Assembly: GCA_963725175.1 (NCBI GenBank)
Contig: CAVRXH010000006.1
Location: 6,510,001 to 6,574,000 of the forward strand
Reading direction: 5' to 3'
Length of the DNA: 64,000 nt
Source: DASUBV01 sp963725175
GTDB taxonomy: Bacteria; Actinomycetota; Actinomycetes; Streptosporangiales; Streptosporangiaceae
In this document: one piece after another, positions 1 through 8,616 of the stretch
Position numbering within the stretch: the stretch's first letter is position 1
How the letters are laid out: each line of letters begins with the position of its first letter
The notes under the pieces: model-generated
Seen by the model: the letters and a program-made list of their open reading frames with translations, nothing else
Told to the model about the DNA's origin: nothing
Database searches by the model: none
Made by a program: the position numbers and the translations under genes

Positions 1-1
1 C

Positions 2-1741
2 ATGGCCCGCGCACTGCTGATCGGCAGGCTCGCCGCCCGCGACCTGCGCCGCCGCCGGGCCCAGGCGGCACTGATGCTGGTGCCCGTCGCGGCGGCCACC
101 GCCGCGCTCACCCTCGGGCTGGCCCTGAACGGCGTGACCAGCCACCCGTACCAGCGCACCAGGGCAGCTACCGACGGGCCCGACGTGGTCGCGCAGTCGT
201 CCGGCCTAGCCGGACTGACCGCGCTGGAGCACGCGCCGGGTGTTACCGGCTACAGCGGGCCGTTCCCGGTGGCCGGCCCGAGCCTGCGGGCGGACGGTCA
301 CCTCGTCACCGAGCTGGATGGCGGCTTCATGGTCGAGGGCCGTAGCCAGGATCCGGCGGGGCTTGACCGGCCGGAGGTGATCGCCGGCACCTGGGTGCGG
401 CCCGGCGCCGTGGTGGTCGAGCCGACCTACGCGGCCGAGCTGGGCATCAAGCCAGGCGACCGGGTCACCGTGGCCGGCCGGCCGTTCCGGGTGGCCGGGC
501 TGGCCGTCACCGCGGCCTGGGGCTCGGTGAACACGCCCGGCCTGATCTGGATGACCACCGCCGACGCGCGCAGCCTGGCCAGTCCCGCCGACCGGCTGAG
601 CTACCTGCTCAACCTGAGGCTGTCCAGCCCGGCCAGCGCGCCGGCCTTCTCCGGCGCGCACTCCACCCGCCAGCTGTACCTGACGTCCTGGCAGGAGACC
701 GCGAGCAAGGACGCCAGGGAAGTGCAGTTCGAGCAGGTGGCGCTGAGCGTGGGCAGCTGGCTGCTGGCGATGCTGGCCATCGCCAGCGTCGCGGTGCTGG
801 CGGGCGGCCGGGTGGCCGCCGAGGTCCGGCGGGCCGGCCTGCTCAAGGCGGTCGGCGGCACGCCCGGCCTGACCGCCGCGGTGCTGCTCGCCGAGTACCT
901 GGCCCTGGCGCTCGCCGCGGCGGCCTCCGGGCTCGCGGCCGGGTGGCTGGCCGCGCCGCTGCTCAGCGGCCCGGCGGACGGGCTGATCGGCGCGCCGGGC
1001 AGGCCGGCGCTGACCCCCGTCATGGTCGGCGCGGCGGCGGCGGTCGCGGTCGGCGTGACACTGATCGCGGCGCTGATCCCGGTGCTGCGGGTCGCCAGGG
1101 TGCCCGCGGTCGCGGCGCTGTCCGGCCGGACCAGGCCGCCGCGCCGCGGCGGCTGGCTGATCGCGGCGTCGCGGCGGCTGCCGGCGGCGCTGCTTGTCGG
1201 CATGCGGCTGGCCGCCAGGCGGCCCTGGCGGATGGTGCTCGGCGCGGTCAGCGTCATGGTCACCGTCACCATGGTCATCACCATCCTCGGCGTGCTGGAG
1301 CACCAGCACGAGAGCAAGGTGCCTGGCGGGCTGATCAACCCCGTGCACGCCGGCGTCGACCACGTCGTGGTGATCGTCACCATCGCGCTGGTGCTGCTGG
1401 CGGCGGTGCATGTCACCTTCGCCACCTGGGCGACGGTGGCCGAGACCCGGCGCCCGCTGGCCGTGTTCCGGTCGCTGGGCGCCAGCCAGGGTCAGGTCAG
1501 CGCGGGGGTCGCGGCGGCGCAGCTCGTCGCGGCGCTGCCCGGCGCGATCCTCGGCGTGCCGGCCGGCCTGGGGCTGCTCGCGGCGACCAGTCACGGCGGG
1601 ACGCCGGCCTTTCCCGCCGCGTGGGAGCTGCTGGCCGCCGTGGCCGGCACGCAGCTCGTGGTGGCCGGGCTCGCCGTCATCACGGCCAGGGCCGCCGCGC
1701 GCCGCCCGCCCGCCGAAGGACTGCGGTACCAGCCTGCCTAG
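2..1741 (+). CDS. FtsX-like ABC transporter permease
   Basis: This is a 579-residue membrane protein of the FtsX/MacB permease family, the membrane half of an ABC transporter for lipids, lipoproteins or peptides. Residues 20-42 form a hydrophobic segment after an Arg-rich start. A soluble region follows to about residue 245. The first FtsX core (about 248-370) has long Ala/Leu helices and the charged loop ending GRVAAEVRRAGLLKAVGG. The second core (about 415-570) repeats this plan (AETRRPLAVFRSLGAS). The ATG lies at the very edge of the window, so the ribosome site is unseen and an upstream start cannot be excluded, although the N-terminus looks natural. The ATPase partner would lie upstream, outside the window. 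The stop overlaps the convergent E1 gene by the 4-bp palindrome CTAG. Confidence 0.85.
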   Translation: MARALLIGRLAARDLRRRRAQAALMLVPVAAATAALTLGLALNGVTSHPYQRTRAATDGPDVVAQSSGLAGLTALEHAPGVTGYSGPFPVAGPSLRADGHLVTELDGGFMVEGRSQDPAGLDRPEVIAGTWVRPGAVVVEPTYAAELGIKPGDRVTVAGRPFRVAGLAVTAAWGSVNTPGLIWMTTADARSLASPADRLSYLLNLRLSSPASAPAFSGAHSTRQLYLTSWQETASKDAREVQFEQVALSVGSWLLAMLAIASVAVLAGGRVAAEVRRAGLLKAVGGTPGLTAAVLLAEYLALALAAAASGLAAGWLAAPLLSGPADGLIGAPGRPALTPVMVGAAAAVAVGVTLIAALIPVLRVARVPAVAALSGRTRPPRRGGWLIAASRRLPAALLVGMRLAARRPWRMVLGAVSVMVTVTMVITILGVLEHQHESKVPGGLINPVHAGVDHVVVIVTIALVLLAAVHVTFATWATVAETRRPLAVFRSLGASQGQVSAGVAAAQLVAALPGAILGVPAGLGLLAATSHGGTPAFPAAWELLAAVAGTQLVVAGLAVITARAAARRPPAEGLRYQPA

Positions 1742-4074
1742 CGCACCATCTCCCAGGCGGCCGACTCGATGGCCGCCTCGGAGAGCAGCACGCTGGCGGC
1801 GGCGTCGCCGAGCGGGATGAAGCTGTCCTCGCTGGCCACCCGGCCGGCCCGGCCGGTGAAGCCGGCGTCGGCGAGGGCGGCCAGCACCCCCTCGGCGACG
1901 CCGCCGGTGCGCCTGGTCTCGTCGGCGACCAGCACCCGCCCGGTGACCGACGCCTCGCGGAGCAGGTCGTCCACCGGCAGCGGGGCGAGCCAGCGCAGGT
2001 CAAGCACCCGGCAGCGGATCCCGTCGGCGCGCAGCCGCCGGGCGGCCCGCAGGCTCATCCGCAGCCCGTTGCCGAACGTGACGATGGTCAGGTCGCTGCC
2101 GTCGCCGTGCAGCCGGGCGCGGCCGAGCGGGATGTGCCCGGCGGTCCACCGCGCGGGCGGGTCGTAGCCCGCCAGCCAGCCATCGTCGCCGGGCTCGTGC
2201 AGGTCGCGCTCGTGATACAGGGCGATGGGCTCGACGAACACGCTGACGGTGCCGTCCACGTCGGCGGCGGCCAGGCAGCTGCGCAGCATCGCGGGCGCGT
2301 CGTCTGGCCGGGCCGGGCAGGCGATGACCAGGCCGGGAATGTCGCGCAGCGCGGCGAGCGAGTTGTCGTTGTGGAAGTGGCCGCCGAACCCCTTCTGGTA
2401 GGCCAGGCCCGCGACCCTGACCACCATCGGGTTGCGGTACTGGGCCTGGGAGAAGAACGACAGCGTGGCCGCCTCGCCCCTGATCTGATCGGCCGCGTTG
2501 TGCAGGTAGGCCAGGTACTGGATCTCCGGCACCGGCAGCAGGCCGGCCAGGCCGGCGCCGAGCGCCAGGCCGAGGATGGCCTGCTCATCCAGGATCGAGT
2601 CGAACACCCGGCCCGCGCCGAAGGCCCGCAGCAGCCCCCTGGTCACCCCGTACACCCCGCCCTTGCGGGCGATGTCCTCGCCGAACACCAGCATGCCGGG
2701 CCTGGCCGCCAGCTCGTCGGCGAGCGTGGCGCTGATCGCCTGCGCCAGGGTGAGCGGCCCCCGCGCCTCGGGCAGCTTCCCCTCGAACGCGCGATTTCCC
2801 TCGAACGCACGGTGCCGGGGCCAGTCGCCGGCGGTCCTGGCCCGTGCCGCCAGGCCGGCTGCCACCGCGTGCGGCCGGCGCGGCGCGATGGGTGCCATCA
2901 CGTCCGCGGCGCTGCCCAGCCTGGGCGCCCCGGACAGCTCGGCCGCCCTGGCCAGCACCGCCGCGCGGGAGTCCTCGTAGCGCTGGAGCACCTGCGCCGG
3001 GCCGAGCACGCCCGCCGTGATGAGCAGCCGCGCCGTGCCGATCAGCGGGTCGCGGTCGGCGTCGGCGGCCAGGTCGGCCTGGCTGCGGTAGGCGGCCTCC
3101 ACGTCCGAGCCCGCGTGCCCGCCCAGCCGGACCACCCGCAGGTGCAGGAACGCCGGCGCGCGCCGCTCGCGGACCCAGGACGCGGCGGCCAGCGCGGTGT
3201 CGTGCACCGCGGGCAGGTCGCTGCCGTCGGCGTGGAAGTAGGGGATGACCGGCTTGCCCGAGTGCGCGGCGGTGATCCAGCCCGGCGGCGTGCGCACGCT
3301 GATGCCAAGCCCGTTGTCCTCGCAGACCATCAGCAGCGGCAGCGGCAGTCCCTGGTAGGCGCAGTACGCCGCGGTGTTGAACGCGCCCGCCGCCGTCGAG
3401 TGGTTGGCCGAGGCGTCGCCGAAGCTGGTCACCACGATCGAGTCATCCGGCCACGGCGGCCTGGGCGTGGCCAGCTTGGCCGACCGGCCGAGCGCGAACG
3501 CCAGGCCGACCGCCCTGGGCAGGTGCGAGGCGATGGTCGAGGTCTGCGGGATGACGTTCAGGGCGGGGTGGCCGAACACCTTGTGCCGGCCGCCGGCGAT
3601 CGGCTCGGCCGCCGCCGCGACCAGGCCGAGCAGCACGTCGCCGACGCCGTCGTGCGGCGGGTCCGCCTGTGCGGCGCGGGTCAGGTAGAAGGCGCCTGAC
3701 CGGTAGTGCAACAGCGCCGGGTCGGTGAGCCGCAGCGCCGCCGCGACGCCCGCGTTCCCCTCGTGCCCCGACGAGCCGATCGTGTAGTGGCCCGCCCCGG
3801 TGGCGCGCAGCCAGCGCGCGGCGACGTCCAGGTGCCTGCTAGCGAGCTGGGCGTCGAACAGCTCCAGGCAGCGAGCGGGGGTGAGCCGGGTGAGCTGGTC
3901 GGCGAGACCGGCGGGCACCAGGCTGAGCGGGGCGGTATCGCCGGCCGTGCCGCCGGGCCCTGTGCTGGCGGGTACCGTGCCGTTGCCCGCCATAGCGCCG
4001 ATGGCGGCGGCGAACCGCCGCTCGGCCAGGTCGCGCTCCGGCGGCGCGGCGGTGATGGCGGGGTCCGGGCTCAT
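1738..4074 (-). CDS. Fused 2-oxo acid dehydrogenase E1 (alpha + beta), TPP-dependent
   Basis: The 778-residue protein carries both E1 halves in one chain. The alpha half (about 80-400) has the TPP-binding segment GDASANHSTAAGAFNTAAY ending in EDNGLGIS. The beta half (about 440-778) begins TLAQAISATLADELA, has the pyrimidine-binding GEDIARKGGVYG and the C-terminal transketolase fold (VLVADETRRTGGVAEGV). Such fusions are usually annotated as 2-oxoisovalerate or pyruvate dehydrogenase E1-like and would decarboxylate a 2-oxo acid and pass the acyl group to a lipoylated E2. No E2 or E3 gene is adjacent; the nearest E2-type gene is sucB near 63.3 kb. The ATG at 4074 was chosen over longer upstream frames because the protein becomes family-like there and a TACGGT hexamer lies 7 nt upstream. 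The true substrate is unknown. Confidence 0.85.
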   Translation of the reverse strand: MSPDPAITAAPPERDLAERRFAAAIGAMAGNGTVPASTGPGGTAGDTAPLSLVPAGLADQLTRLTPARCLELFDAQLASRHLDVAARWLRATGAGHYTIGSSGHEGNAGVAAALRLTDPALLHYRSGAFYLTRAAQADPPHDGVGDVLLGLVAAAAEPIAGGRHKVFGHPALNVIPQTSTIASHLPRAVGLAFALGRSAKLATPRPPWPDDSIVVTSFGDASANHSTAAGAFNTAAYCAYQGLPLPLLMVCEDNGLGISVRTPPGWITAAHSGKPVIPYFHADGSDLPAVHDTALAAASWVRERRAPAFLHLRVVRLGGHAGSDVEAAYRSQADLAADADRDPLIGTARLLITAGVLGPAQVLQRYEDSRAAVLARAAELSGAPRLGSAADVMAPIAPRRPHAVAAGLAARARTAGDWPRHRAFEGNRAFEGKLPEARGPLTLAQAISATLADELAARPGMLVFGEDIARKGGVYGVTRGLLRAFGAGRVFDSILDEQAILGLALGAGLAGLLPVPEIQYLAYLHNAADQIRGEAATLSFFSQAQYRNPMVVRVAGLAYQKGFGGHFHNDNSLAALRDIPGLVIACPARPDDAPAMLRSCLAAADVDGTVSVFVEPIALYHERDLHEPGDDGWLAGYDPPARWTAGHIPLGRARLHGDGSDLTIVTFGNGLRMSLRAARRLRADGIRCRVLDLRWLAPLPVDDLLREASVTGRVLVADETRRTGGVAEGVLAALADAGFTGRAGRVASEDSFIPLGDAAASVLLSEAAIESAAWEMVR

Positions 4075-4081
4075 ACTGACG

Positions 4082-4087
4082 ACCGTA
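4082..4087 (-). promoter_or_regulatory. Candidate leaderless -10 box of the E1 gene
   Basis: TACGGT on the minus strand lies 7 nt before the ATG at 4074, with no Shine-Dalgarno sequence between. This is the spacing expected if transcription starts at the A of the start codon. Confidence 0.4.
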
Positions 4088-4137
4088 AGCCGTGATGGGA
4101 TGGGTCTGCCATACCCGCCCCGCCTTCCGGAGGTCCC

Positions 4138-5166
4138 ATGCTGCCCTGGTCCGGTGATCTGAGCGGACGCCTGGACGAGCACGTCATCGCCAGCGAGATG
4201 CTGCGCGGCAACCCGCTCGGCGACCCGCACGAGCGGCCGCTGTGGGTGTACGTGCCGCCGGGCTACGACGACGACGCGGAGCGCCGCTACCCGGCCGTCT
4301 ACATGATCCAGGGCTACACCAGCCATCTCGGCACGTGGCGGAACCGGTCCCCGTTCCGGCAGCCGTTCATCGAGACCGCCGACCAGGTGTTCAGCAGCGG
4401 GGCGGCGCCGCCGGCCATCCTGGTCTACGTCGATGCCTGGACCTCCTACGGCGGCAGCCAGTTCGTCGACTCGCCCGGCACCGGGCGCTACCACTCCTAC
4501 CTGTGCGAGGACGTGGTGCCCTGGGTGGATGCCCATTACCGGACCCGGGCCGACGCCGCGCACCGGGCCATCGCCGGCAAGTCAAGCGGCGGGTTCGGCG
4601 CGATGATCACGCCGATGCTCCGTCCCGACCTGTTCGGGGCGCTGGCCACGCACGCCGGCGACAGCCTGTACGAGCTCAGCTACCAGGCGGACTTCGGGCC
4701 GGCGGTGCGGGCGCTGCGCGAGTACGACGGCGACATCTGGCGGTGGTGGGCGGACTTCGGCTCCCGTACCGCCTTCACCAAGCCCGCCGACATCTCCCTG
4801 CTCGGCCTGCTCGGCGTCGCCGCCTGCTTCTCCGCGAACGAAGACGGCACCCTCGACCTGCCGTTCGACCCGGCGACCGGGGTGCCGCGGCCCGAGGTCT
4901 GGGAGCGCTGGCTGAACTGGGACCCGGTCAGGATGGCGCCCAGGTACGCGACCGCGCTGCGCTCCCTGCACTCCATCTGGATCGATGCCGGAACGGCAGA
5001 CGAGTACTATCTCGATGTCGGCGCCTCGGCGTTCCGGTCCGCCCTGCAGGACATCGGGGTGGGCGGCGACACCGTCAGGTTCGAGCTATTCGAGGCCGGT
5101 CACGGGGGTATCGAGTACCGGTACCCGCTTGCCCTGGCCTGGCTCTGCCAGCGGATGCCGCGCTAG
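4138..5166 (+). CDS. Alpha/beta hydrolase, esterase D / enterochelin esterase-like
   Basis: A 342-residue cytoplasmic alpha/beta hydrolase with no signal peptide. It shows the family opening RPLWVYVPPGYDDD, an oxyanion-side segment VYMIQGYTSHLG, the nucleophile elbow GKSSGGFG (Ser149 in the GxSxG pattern) and a late catalytic His322 in EAGHGGIEYR. These features match the esterase D/Fes-like group (COG0627/COG2382), which cleaves ester bonds of small acyl compounds. The start is supported by GGAGG 6-8 nt before the ATG. The gene is divergent from the E1 gene, with 63 bp between starts. The substrate cannot be told from the sequence. Confidence 0.85.
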   Translation: MLPWSGDLSGRLDEHVIASEMLRGNPLGDPHERPLWVYVPPGYDDDAERRYPAVYMIQGYTSHLGTWRNRSPFRQPFIETADQVFSSGAAPPAILVYVDAWTSYGGSQFVDSPGTGRYHSYLCEDVVPWVDAHYRTRADAAHRAIAGKSSGGFGAMITPMLRPDLFGALATHAGDSLYELSYQADFGPAVRALREYDGDIWRWWADFGSRTAFTKPADISLLGLLGVAACFSANEDGTLDLPFDPATGVPRPEVWERWLNWDPVRMAPRYATALRSLHSIWIDAGTADEYYLDVGASAFRSALQDIGVGGDTVRFELFEAGHGGIEYRYPLALAWLCQRMPR

Positions 5167-5169
5167 TCA

Positions 5170-6183
5170 TTACCGGTCCGGGTGCGGCCCGAGGAAGCGC
5201 TCACCGTTGAAGTGGATGAGATGGGTAGGGTTGTCGGCGCACCAGACTTCCGATTCCCAGGCTATCTGGGCGAGGTATCGGCGCATCTCCTCGCGGGAGT
5301 TGAAGCAGGAGATGTAAACCAGTCCGGCAGTGCATCCTGTGAACATTGCCGCTAGCTCTTCTCTGCGCTTGCCATCTACGGGGCCATGTGATGACGCAGC
5401 CTCCATGAGCACAAGCCAGTTTCTGTTAGGTAGATAAACGACTAGATCAGGCATTTTCCCATGCCGGTCTACGGCAATACCAAGGCGGTCAAATGAAGCT
5501 TCTTCAAAGACGGCCCATTTGGCGCCGGCGTCTCCTACGTAAAGAACCTGTCCGCCAGGAGTAAAATATTCGCAGAATACTTCGATCATCTCTTTTAGAA
5601 GAACATTCTGTCCACCTGGACTGAGTGTGATCGAGCGGCCGTCCGGGAAGGTGATCGGGATGCGCTTCATCTGCCGGGCGCGAGCGTAAATATCAATGAG
5701 GCCGGGAACCTCTGAAAGGTACTTGCGCGCGGCTTGCCCAAACTCGCCCTGCTGGGCAGTACGGAGCAGTGCGAGAGCCCGAGGCGCTACCCGGTAGCAC
5801 CACTTGGGAGAGTTTACAGGGCGGTCGGGCTGATCCGGATTCTCTTCTATTAGGGCCGCTTCCCTGAACTGGTGGAGCGTGAATCTGCGGATGGTCTCGC
5901 GGGTGTTTGGTGCGTAATTCCTGCCGTAGTGCTCTCTTATCCATGCCATGATCTGAACGGTCCGGAGCGGCTCGTTAGTTCCGAGATCCCAAGGCATGCC
6001 CGGGCGGAGTCCAAGAAGAGCAAGCAGGACAAGCGCGGAACGCTCATTGCTTCTCTCGGAGTCAAAGTCGAGTGTCCTGAGGGCGTTTCGAGCTATCTCG
6101 ATCTGTTGCTCTGGGCTTCGCGGAGAGAGAGAGGAAATGGTCCGGAGGTCACGAGTTTCCTTGGTTAAGTATATGGGAATCAA
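5170..6183 (-). CDS. Type II restriction endonuclease, BsuBI/PstI family
   Basis: The 337-residue protein matches the BsuBI/PstI endonuclease family in length (PstI and BsuBI are about 316-326 residues) and layout: an N-terminal winged-helix-like part (about 20-130) and a C-terminal catalytic part (about 170-337). A likely PD-(D/E)xK core is MPDLVVYLPNRNWLVLMEA at about 240-262. The expected target is CTGCAG, from family knowledge only. The start is TTG at 6183, preceded by AGGAAAAG about 13 nt upstream, and the frame overlaps the upstream methyltransferase by 35 bp, so the two are co-transcribed with the methylase first. Codons are clearly richer in A/T than in neighbouring genes, consistent with horizontal transfer. 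Confidence 0.85.
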   Translation of the reverse strand: MIPIYLTKETRDLRTISSLSPRSPEQQIEIARNALRTLDFDSERSNERSALVLLALLGLRPGMPWDLGTNEPLRTVQIMAWIREHYGRNYAPNTRETIRRFTLHQFREAALIEENPDQPDRPVNSPKWCYRVAPRALALLRTAQQGEFGQAARKYLSEVPGLIDIYARARQMKRIPITFPDGRSITLSPGGQNVLLKEMIEVFCEYFTPGGQVLYVGDAGAKWAVFEEASFDRLGIAVDRHGKMPDLVVYLPNRNWLVLMEAASSHGPVDGKRREELAAMFTGCTAGLVYISCFNSREEMRRYLAQIAWESEVWCADNPTHLIHFNGERFLGPHPDR

Positions 6184-7669
6184 CTAGTGAATCCGTCTTT
6201 TCCTGATCGGGCCACGCACTTTGCCCGAGGGCTTCTGCGAGCGCTACCAGTTGTCGGCGTGACGGGTAGTTCATCGAGCGAAGGTCTGTGGCATTTACCT
6301 GGGTATGGCCGCTGAAGATCCGGAAGAATGTGTCGACGACTGTGCTATTGAGCCAGAGTGCCAGCCCTATGGCTACCCGCTCATCTAGGCCACGGTTGTT
6401 CTGATGAAATATGTTCAGATGATTCTCGAATCCGATGTGAGGCGATTGCGCATCCACGGGGTCGAAGACGGCTGCCACGATTCTCCTGAGTTCTTCCTTT
6501 GCGGAGAAGCGTTTCACGACAACATATTGCTCGGCGGGAAGGAGGAGCTTGTCTGTCTGCGGGCAGTGTACTATCCCCTGAGGCTTGTTGATAGAAAGAG
6601 GCCATCGGACTCTTCCATCTTTGAGATTTCCTGGATAGATCAGCGGGACCGAGTTTGCTGAAGGGTTGTCGATGAGGTATTCACGAGCCCGGAAGTCAAC
6701 AACCCGGCCCGTGGACACCTGGAGTCCGAGTTCATTTAGCTTGCAGGGCAGGCCGGCGAAGGCGGAGGCAGTCTTTTCGTCTTCATCGCTTGACGGAATA
6801 TGAATGAACTGACCGAGGTCGGAAGGCTTGACAACGTCCGAGTATCTAACAATTCGAGCCTTTGGCTCATCGGCATGGCCCTTGCTTGCTGAAATCATGA
6901 CTTTACCCTGTCGAACATGTTTGGTCGCACTGAAAACTACATTTTCCTGAAGAACTTCAGAATCGGCGAAGACGGCAGAGCGCGACTCAAACAGATGTAG
7001 CCGATCCAGGGTCATGTGCCCTAGAAAGAAGCGACGGAACGGTCCAAAGTAAGGACCGTTTGCAAACGATCGCGGCGTTATGGCCACAATCTGCCCGTGT
7101 GGTTTAAGGCTCAGAACGCCAAGTGCGAGGAATGTGCAATATAGATTGGAACAGTCCACACCATCTGGCAAGAGGGCCTGACGCTCATAGGAGGTCGCGC
7201 CAAGTTTCCGGTAAGGCGGGTTCATGATCACAAGATCGAAGGGGGCCGCGAGCGGTCCTGTCAGTCGGCCGAAGCCCGTCATGCAGGAGATGAAGTCATC
7301 CGAAACGATAGTCGTTGAGATGGAAGCGCCGCGTTCGCGTGCAGCGTCCTCGCATTCAGCGAGCGATTGCCGAAGATACGGAGTGACTCGCGGCTCAGTT
7401 TCGACGGCCACCAGGTCCAGGGTGAGTCGCGGCGCCTCGCGGAGGACACGAGCCACTAGGGCTGTAGTGAGTGATCCAACCCCCGCCCCTGGGTCCAGGA
7501 TGCGAAGGATGCCCTGCTGCGGAAGGACTGGCATCGCTGCAATGAGATCGGCGGCAGGCGACGGCGTAAAAACCTGTCCAAGTCTGATCCGGCGCTGTGG
7601 ATCGAGCACGGCGCTGGCCTGCTGGCGGCGCTCCTCAGTCCGGTTGACTAGTTCTGCCACTGAGCCCAC
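6149..7669 (-). CDS. Type II N6-adenine DNA methyltransferase, PstI/BsuBI-like
   Basis: The 506-residue protein matches M.PstI and M.BsuBI in size (about 500). It has the FxGxG-like SAM motif I LDPGAGVGSLTTA at residues 58-70 and the catalytic motif IV NPPY at 150-153, in the order of a gamma-class adenine methylase. The conserved N-terminal GQVFTPSPAADLIA is typical of the family. It should protect the host by methylating the adenine of the site cut by the downstream endonuclease. The start is GTG at 7669; a second GTG three codons on is an alternative. The gene shares the lower GC of the endonuclease gene, while genes on both sides are very GC-rich. Confidence 0.88.
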   Translation of the reverse strand: MGSVAELVNRTEERRQQASAVLDPQRRIRLGQVFTPSPAADLIAAMPVLPQQGILRILDPGAGVGSLTTALVARVLREAPRLTLDLVAVETEPRVTPYLRQSLAECEDAARERGASISTTIVSDDFISCMTGFGRLTGPLAAPFDLVIMNPPYRKLGATSYERQALLPDGVDCSNLYCTFLALGVLSLKPHGQIVAITPRSFANGPYFGPFRRFFLGHMTLDRLHLFESRSAVFADSEVLQENVVFSATKHVRQGKVMISASKGHADEPKARIVRYSDVVKPSDLGQFIHIPSSDEDEKTASAFAGLPCKLNELGLQVSTGRVVDFRAREYLIDNPSANSVPLIYPGNLKDGRVRWPLSINKPQGIVHCPQTDKLLLPAEQYVVVKRFSAKEELRRIVAAVFDPVDAQSPHIGFENHLNIFHQNNRGLDERVAIGLALWLNSTVVDTFFRIFSGHTQVNATDLRSMNYPSRRQLVALAEALGQSAWPDQEKTDSLVDSHILNQGNS

Positions 7670-7697
7670 GTGGTGACTCTAGCCCTGCTGGCTGACA

Positions 7698-7713
7698 GTC
7701 GAGGGCTCTCGAC
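7698..7713. promoter_or_regulatory. Short inverted repeat upstream of the R-M operon
   Basis: GTCGAG and CTCGAC are separated by 4 nt, 29 bp upstream of the methyltransferase GTG. It could be an autoregulatory operator, since no separate controller (C) protein gene is present. It is short enough to be chance. Confidence 0.2.
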
Positions 7714-7863
7714 CGTGCGCACGGATCGTGTCGTATGAGCCATAGGGCTGTCTGGGCGGACGGCCTGCCAGGTATCTGCTCTCCGGTTGAACGATCCGGG
7801 GCTGTCATACGTGCACCAGGGAGGCGGGGCATGGACAGCACCTGAGTGAATGGAGAGACGGAT

Positions 7864-8439
7864 ATGCGGAACCGATGGTGGGCGGCGCCCGGCGCCGCGG
7901 CTGCCCTGGCACTGCTGGCTGCCTGTGGCAGCAGCGCGGCCTCTGGCGGCTCATCAGCGTCGAGCGCCCCGGCCAGCTCGGCTCCGGCGAGCAGCTCGGC
8001 GACGACCGGCGGCGGCGCGGCCAGCACCTCAGCGGCCGGCATCAAGACGGTCAGCAGCGGCAAGGGCACCGTCCTGGAGACCGCCCAGGGCTTCACGATC
8101 TACTGGTTCGCCAAGGACACGCCGGGCAAGTCGAACTGCACCGGGACCTGCGCGACGTTCTGGCCGCCGCTGATCGGCAAGCCGAGCGCCGCGTCGGGCA
8201 GCTCGCTGAGCGGGACGTTCGGGACGACCAAGCGGGCCGACGGGCAGCTCCAGGCCACGTACAACGGCCACCCGCTTTACCTGTACAAGGGCGACACCGC
8301 ACCGGGCCAGATCCACGGCAACGGCATCAACACCTCCGGTGGCCTGTGGTGGGCCATGACGCCCTCGGGCGCCAAGCTCACCGCCGCCTCGCCGGCGCCG
8401 TCCAAGTCCAGCTCGGGCGGTGGCGGCTACGGCTACTGA
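7864..8439 (+). CDS. Secreted-repeat lipoprotein (Lipoprotein_15 family)
   Basis: A 191-residue lipoprotein. The signal peptide runs RNRWWAAPGAAAALALLAAC with lipobox LLAAC, so Cys20 or nearby would be lipidated. A Ser/Ala-rich tether follows (about 21-60), then two repeats of the PF03640 type: one with GFTIYWFAKDTPGKSNC and TCATFWPPL, the second with GHPLYLYKGDTAPGQ and GLWWAMTPSG. It ends in a short Gly/Tyr tail. This family is common on actinobacterial surfaces and its function is unknown; some members sit next to redox or heme genes. The ATG at 7864 was chosen over the GTG at 7846 because GGAGAG lies 6 nt before it and the signal peptide then starts correctly. Confidence 0.88.
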   Translation: MRNRWWAAPGAAAALALLAACGSSAASGGSSASSAPASSAPASSSATTGGGAASTSAAGIKTVSSGKGTVLETAQGFTIYWFAKDTPGKSNCTGTCATFWPPLIGKPSAASGSSLSGTFGTTKRADGQLQATYNGHPLYLYKGDTAPGQIHGNGINTSGGLWWAMTPSGAKLTAASPAPSKSSSGGGGYGY

Positions 8440-8454
8440 CCGGCTTCCCTCAGC

Positions 8455-8499
8455 AGCGCCAGCCAGGGCCTCAACCAGCCTCAGGCCCTGGCTGGCGCT
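8455..8499 (+). terminator. Perfect 17-bp stem hairpin terminator
   Basis: AGCGCCAGCCAGGGCCT (8455-8471) is perfectly complementary to 8483-8499 around an 11-nt loop. It starts 15 bp after the lipoprotein stop. There is no T-run, as is common in actinomycete terminators. Confidence 0.8.
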
Positions 8500-8530
8500 C
8501 CGCCAGACCGGCCCCCGGGGCACGAGGGGG

Positions 8531-8569
8531 ACCGGCCGCGGGCGGTTGCTGCGACCGCCCGCGGCCGGT
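8531..8569. terminator. Perfect 16-bp stem hairpin between convergent genes
   Basis: ACCGGCCGCGGGCGGT (8531-8546) pairs perfectly with 8554-8569 around a 7-nt loop. It lies between the lipoprotein and the convergent methyltransferase and can act in both directions, as a second terminator after the one at 8455. Confidence 0.75.
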
Positions 8570-8576
8570 GTGCCCG

Positions 8577-8616
8577 CCGGTTACGCCACTGATGAGCCGG
8601 TTACGCCCCTGATGAG
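8577..8616. repeat. 20-bp tandem duplication across a stop codon
   Basis: Two adjacent 20-bp copies (8577-8596 and 8597-8616) differ at one base. The right copy carries the methyltransferase stop (TAA on the minus strand, 8601-8603). The left copy repeats this stop in another frame. Confidence 0.85.

Noticed and set aside
206..1594. 462-codon minus-strand frame opposite the FtsX permease
   Set aside because: Arg/Gln/His-rich translation with no domain, the typical mirror of a GC-rich gene; the plus strand encodes a clear membrane protein.
943..3699. 918-codon plus-strand frame across the permease end and the E1 gene
   Set aside because: Spans two real genes in shadow frames; the composition is dominated by Arg, Gly and Ala with no conserved motif.
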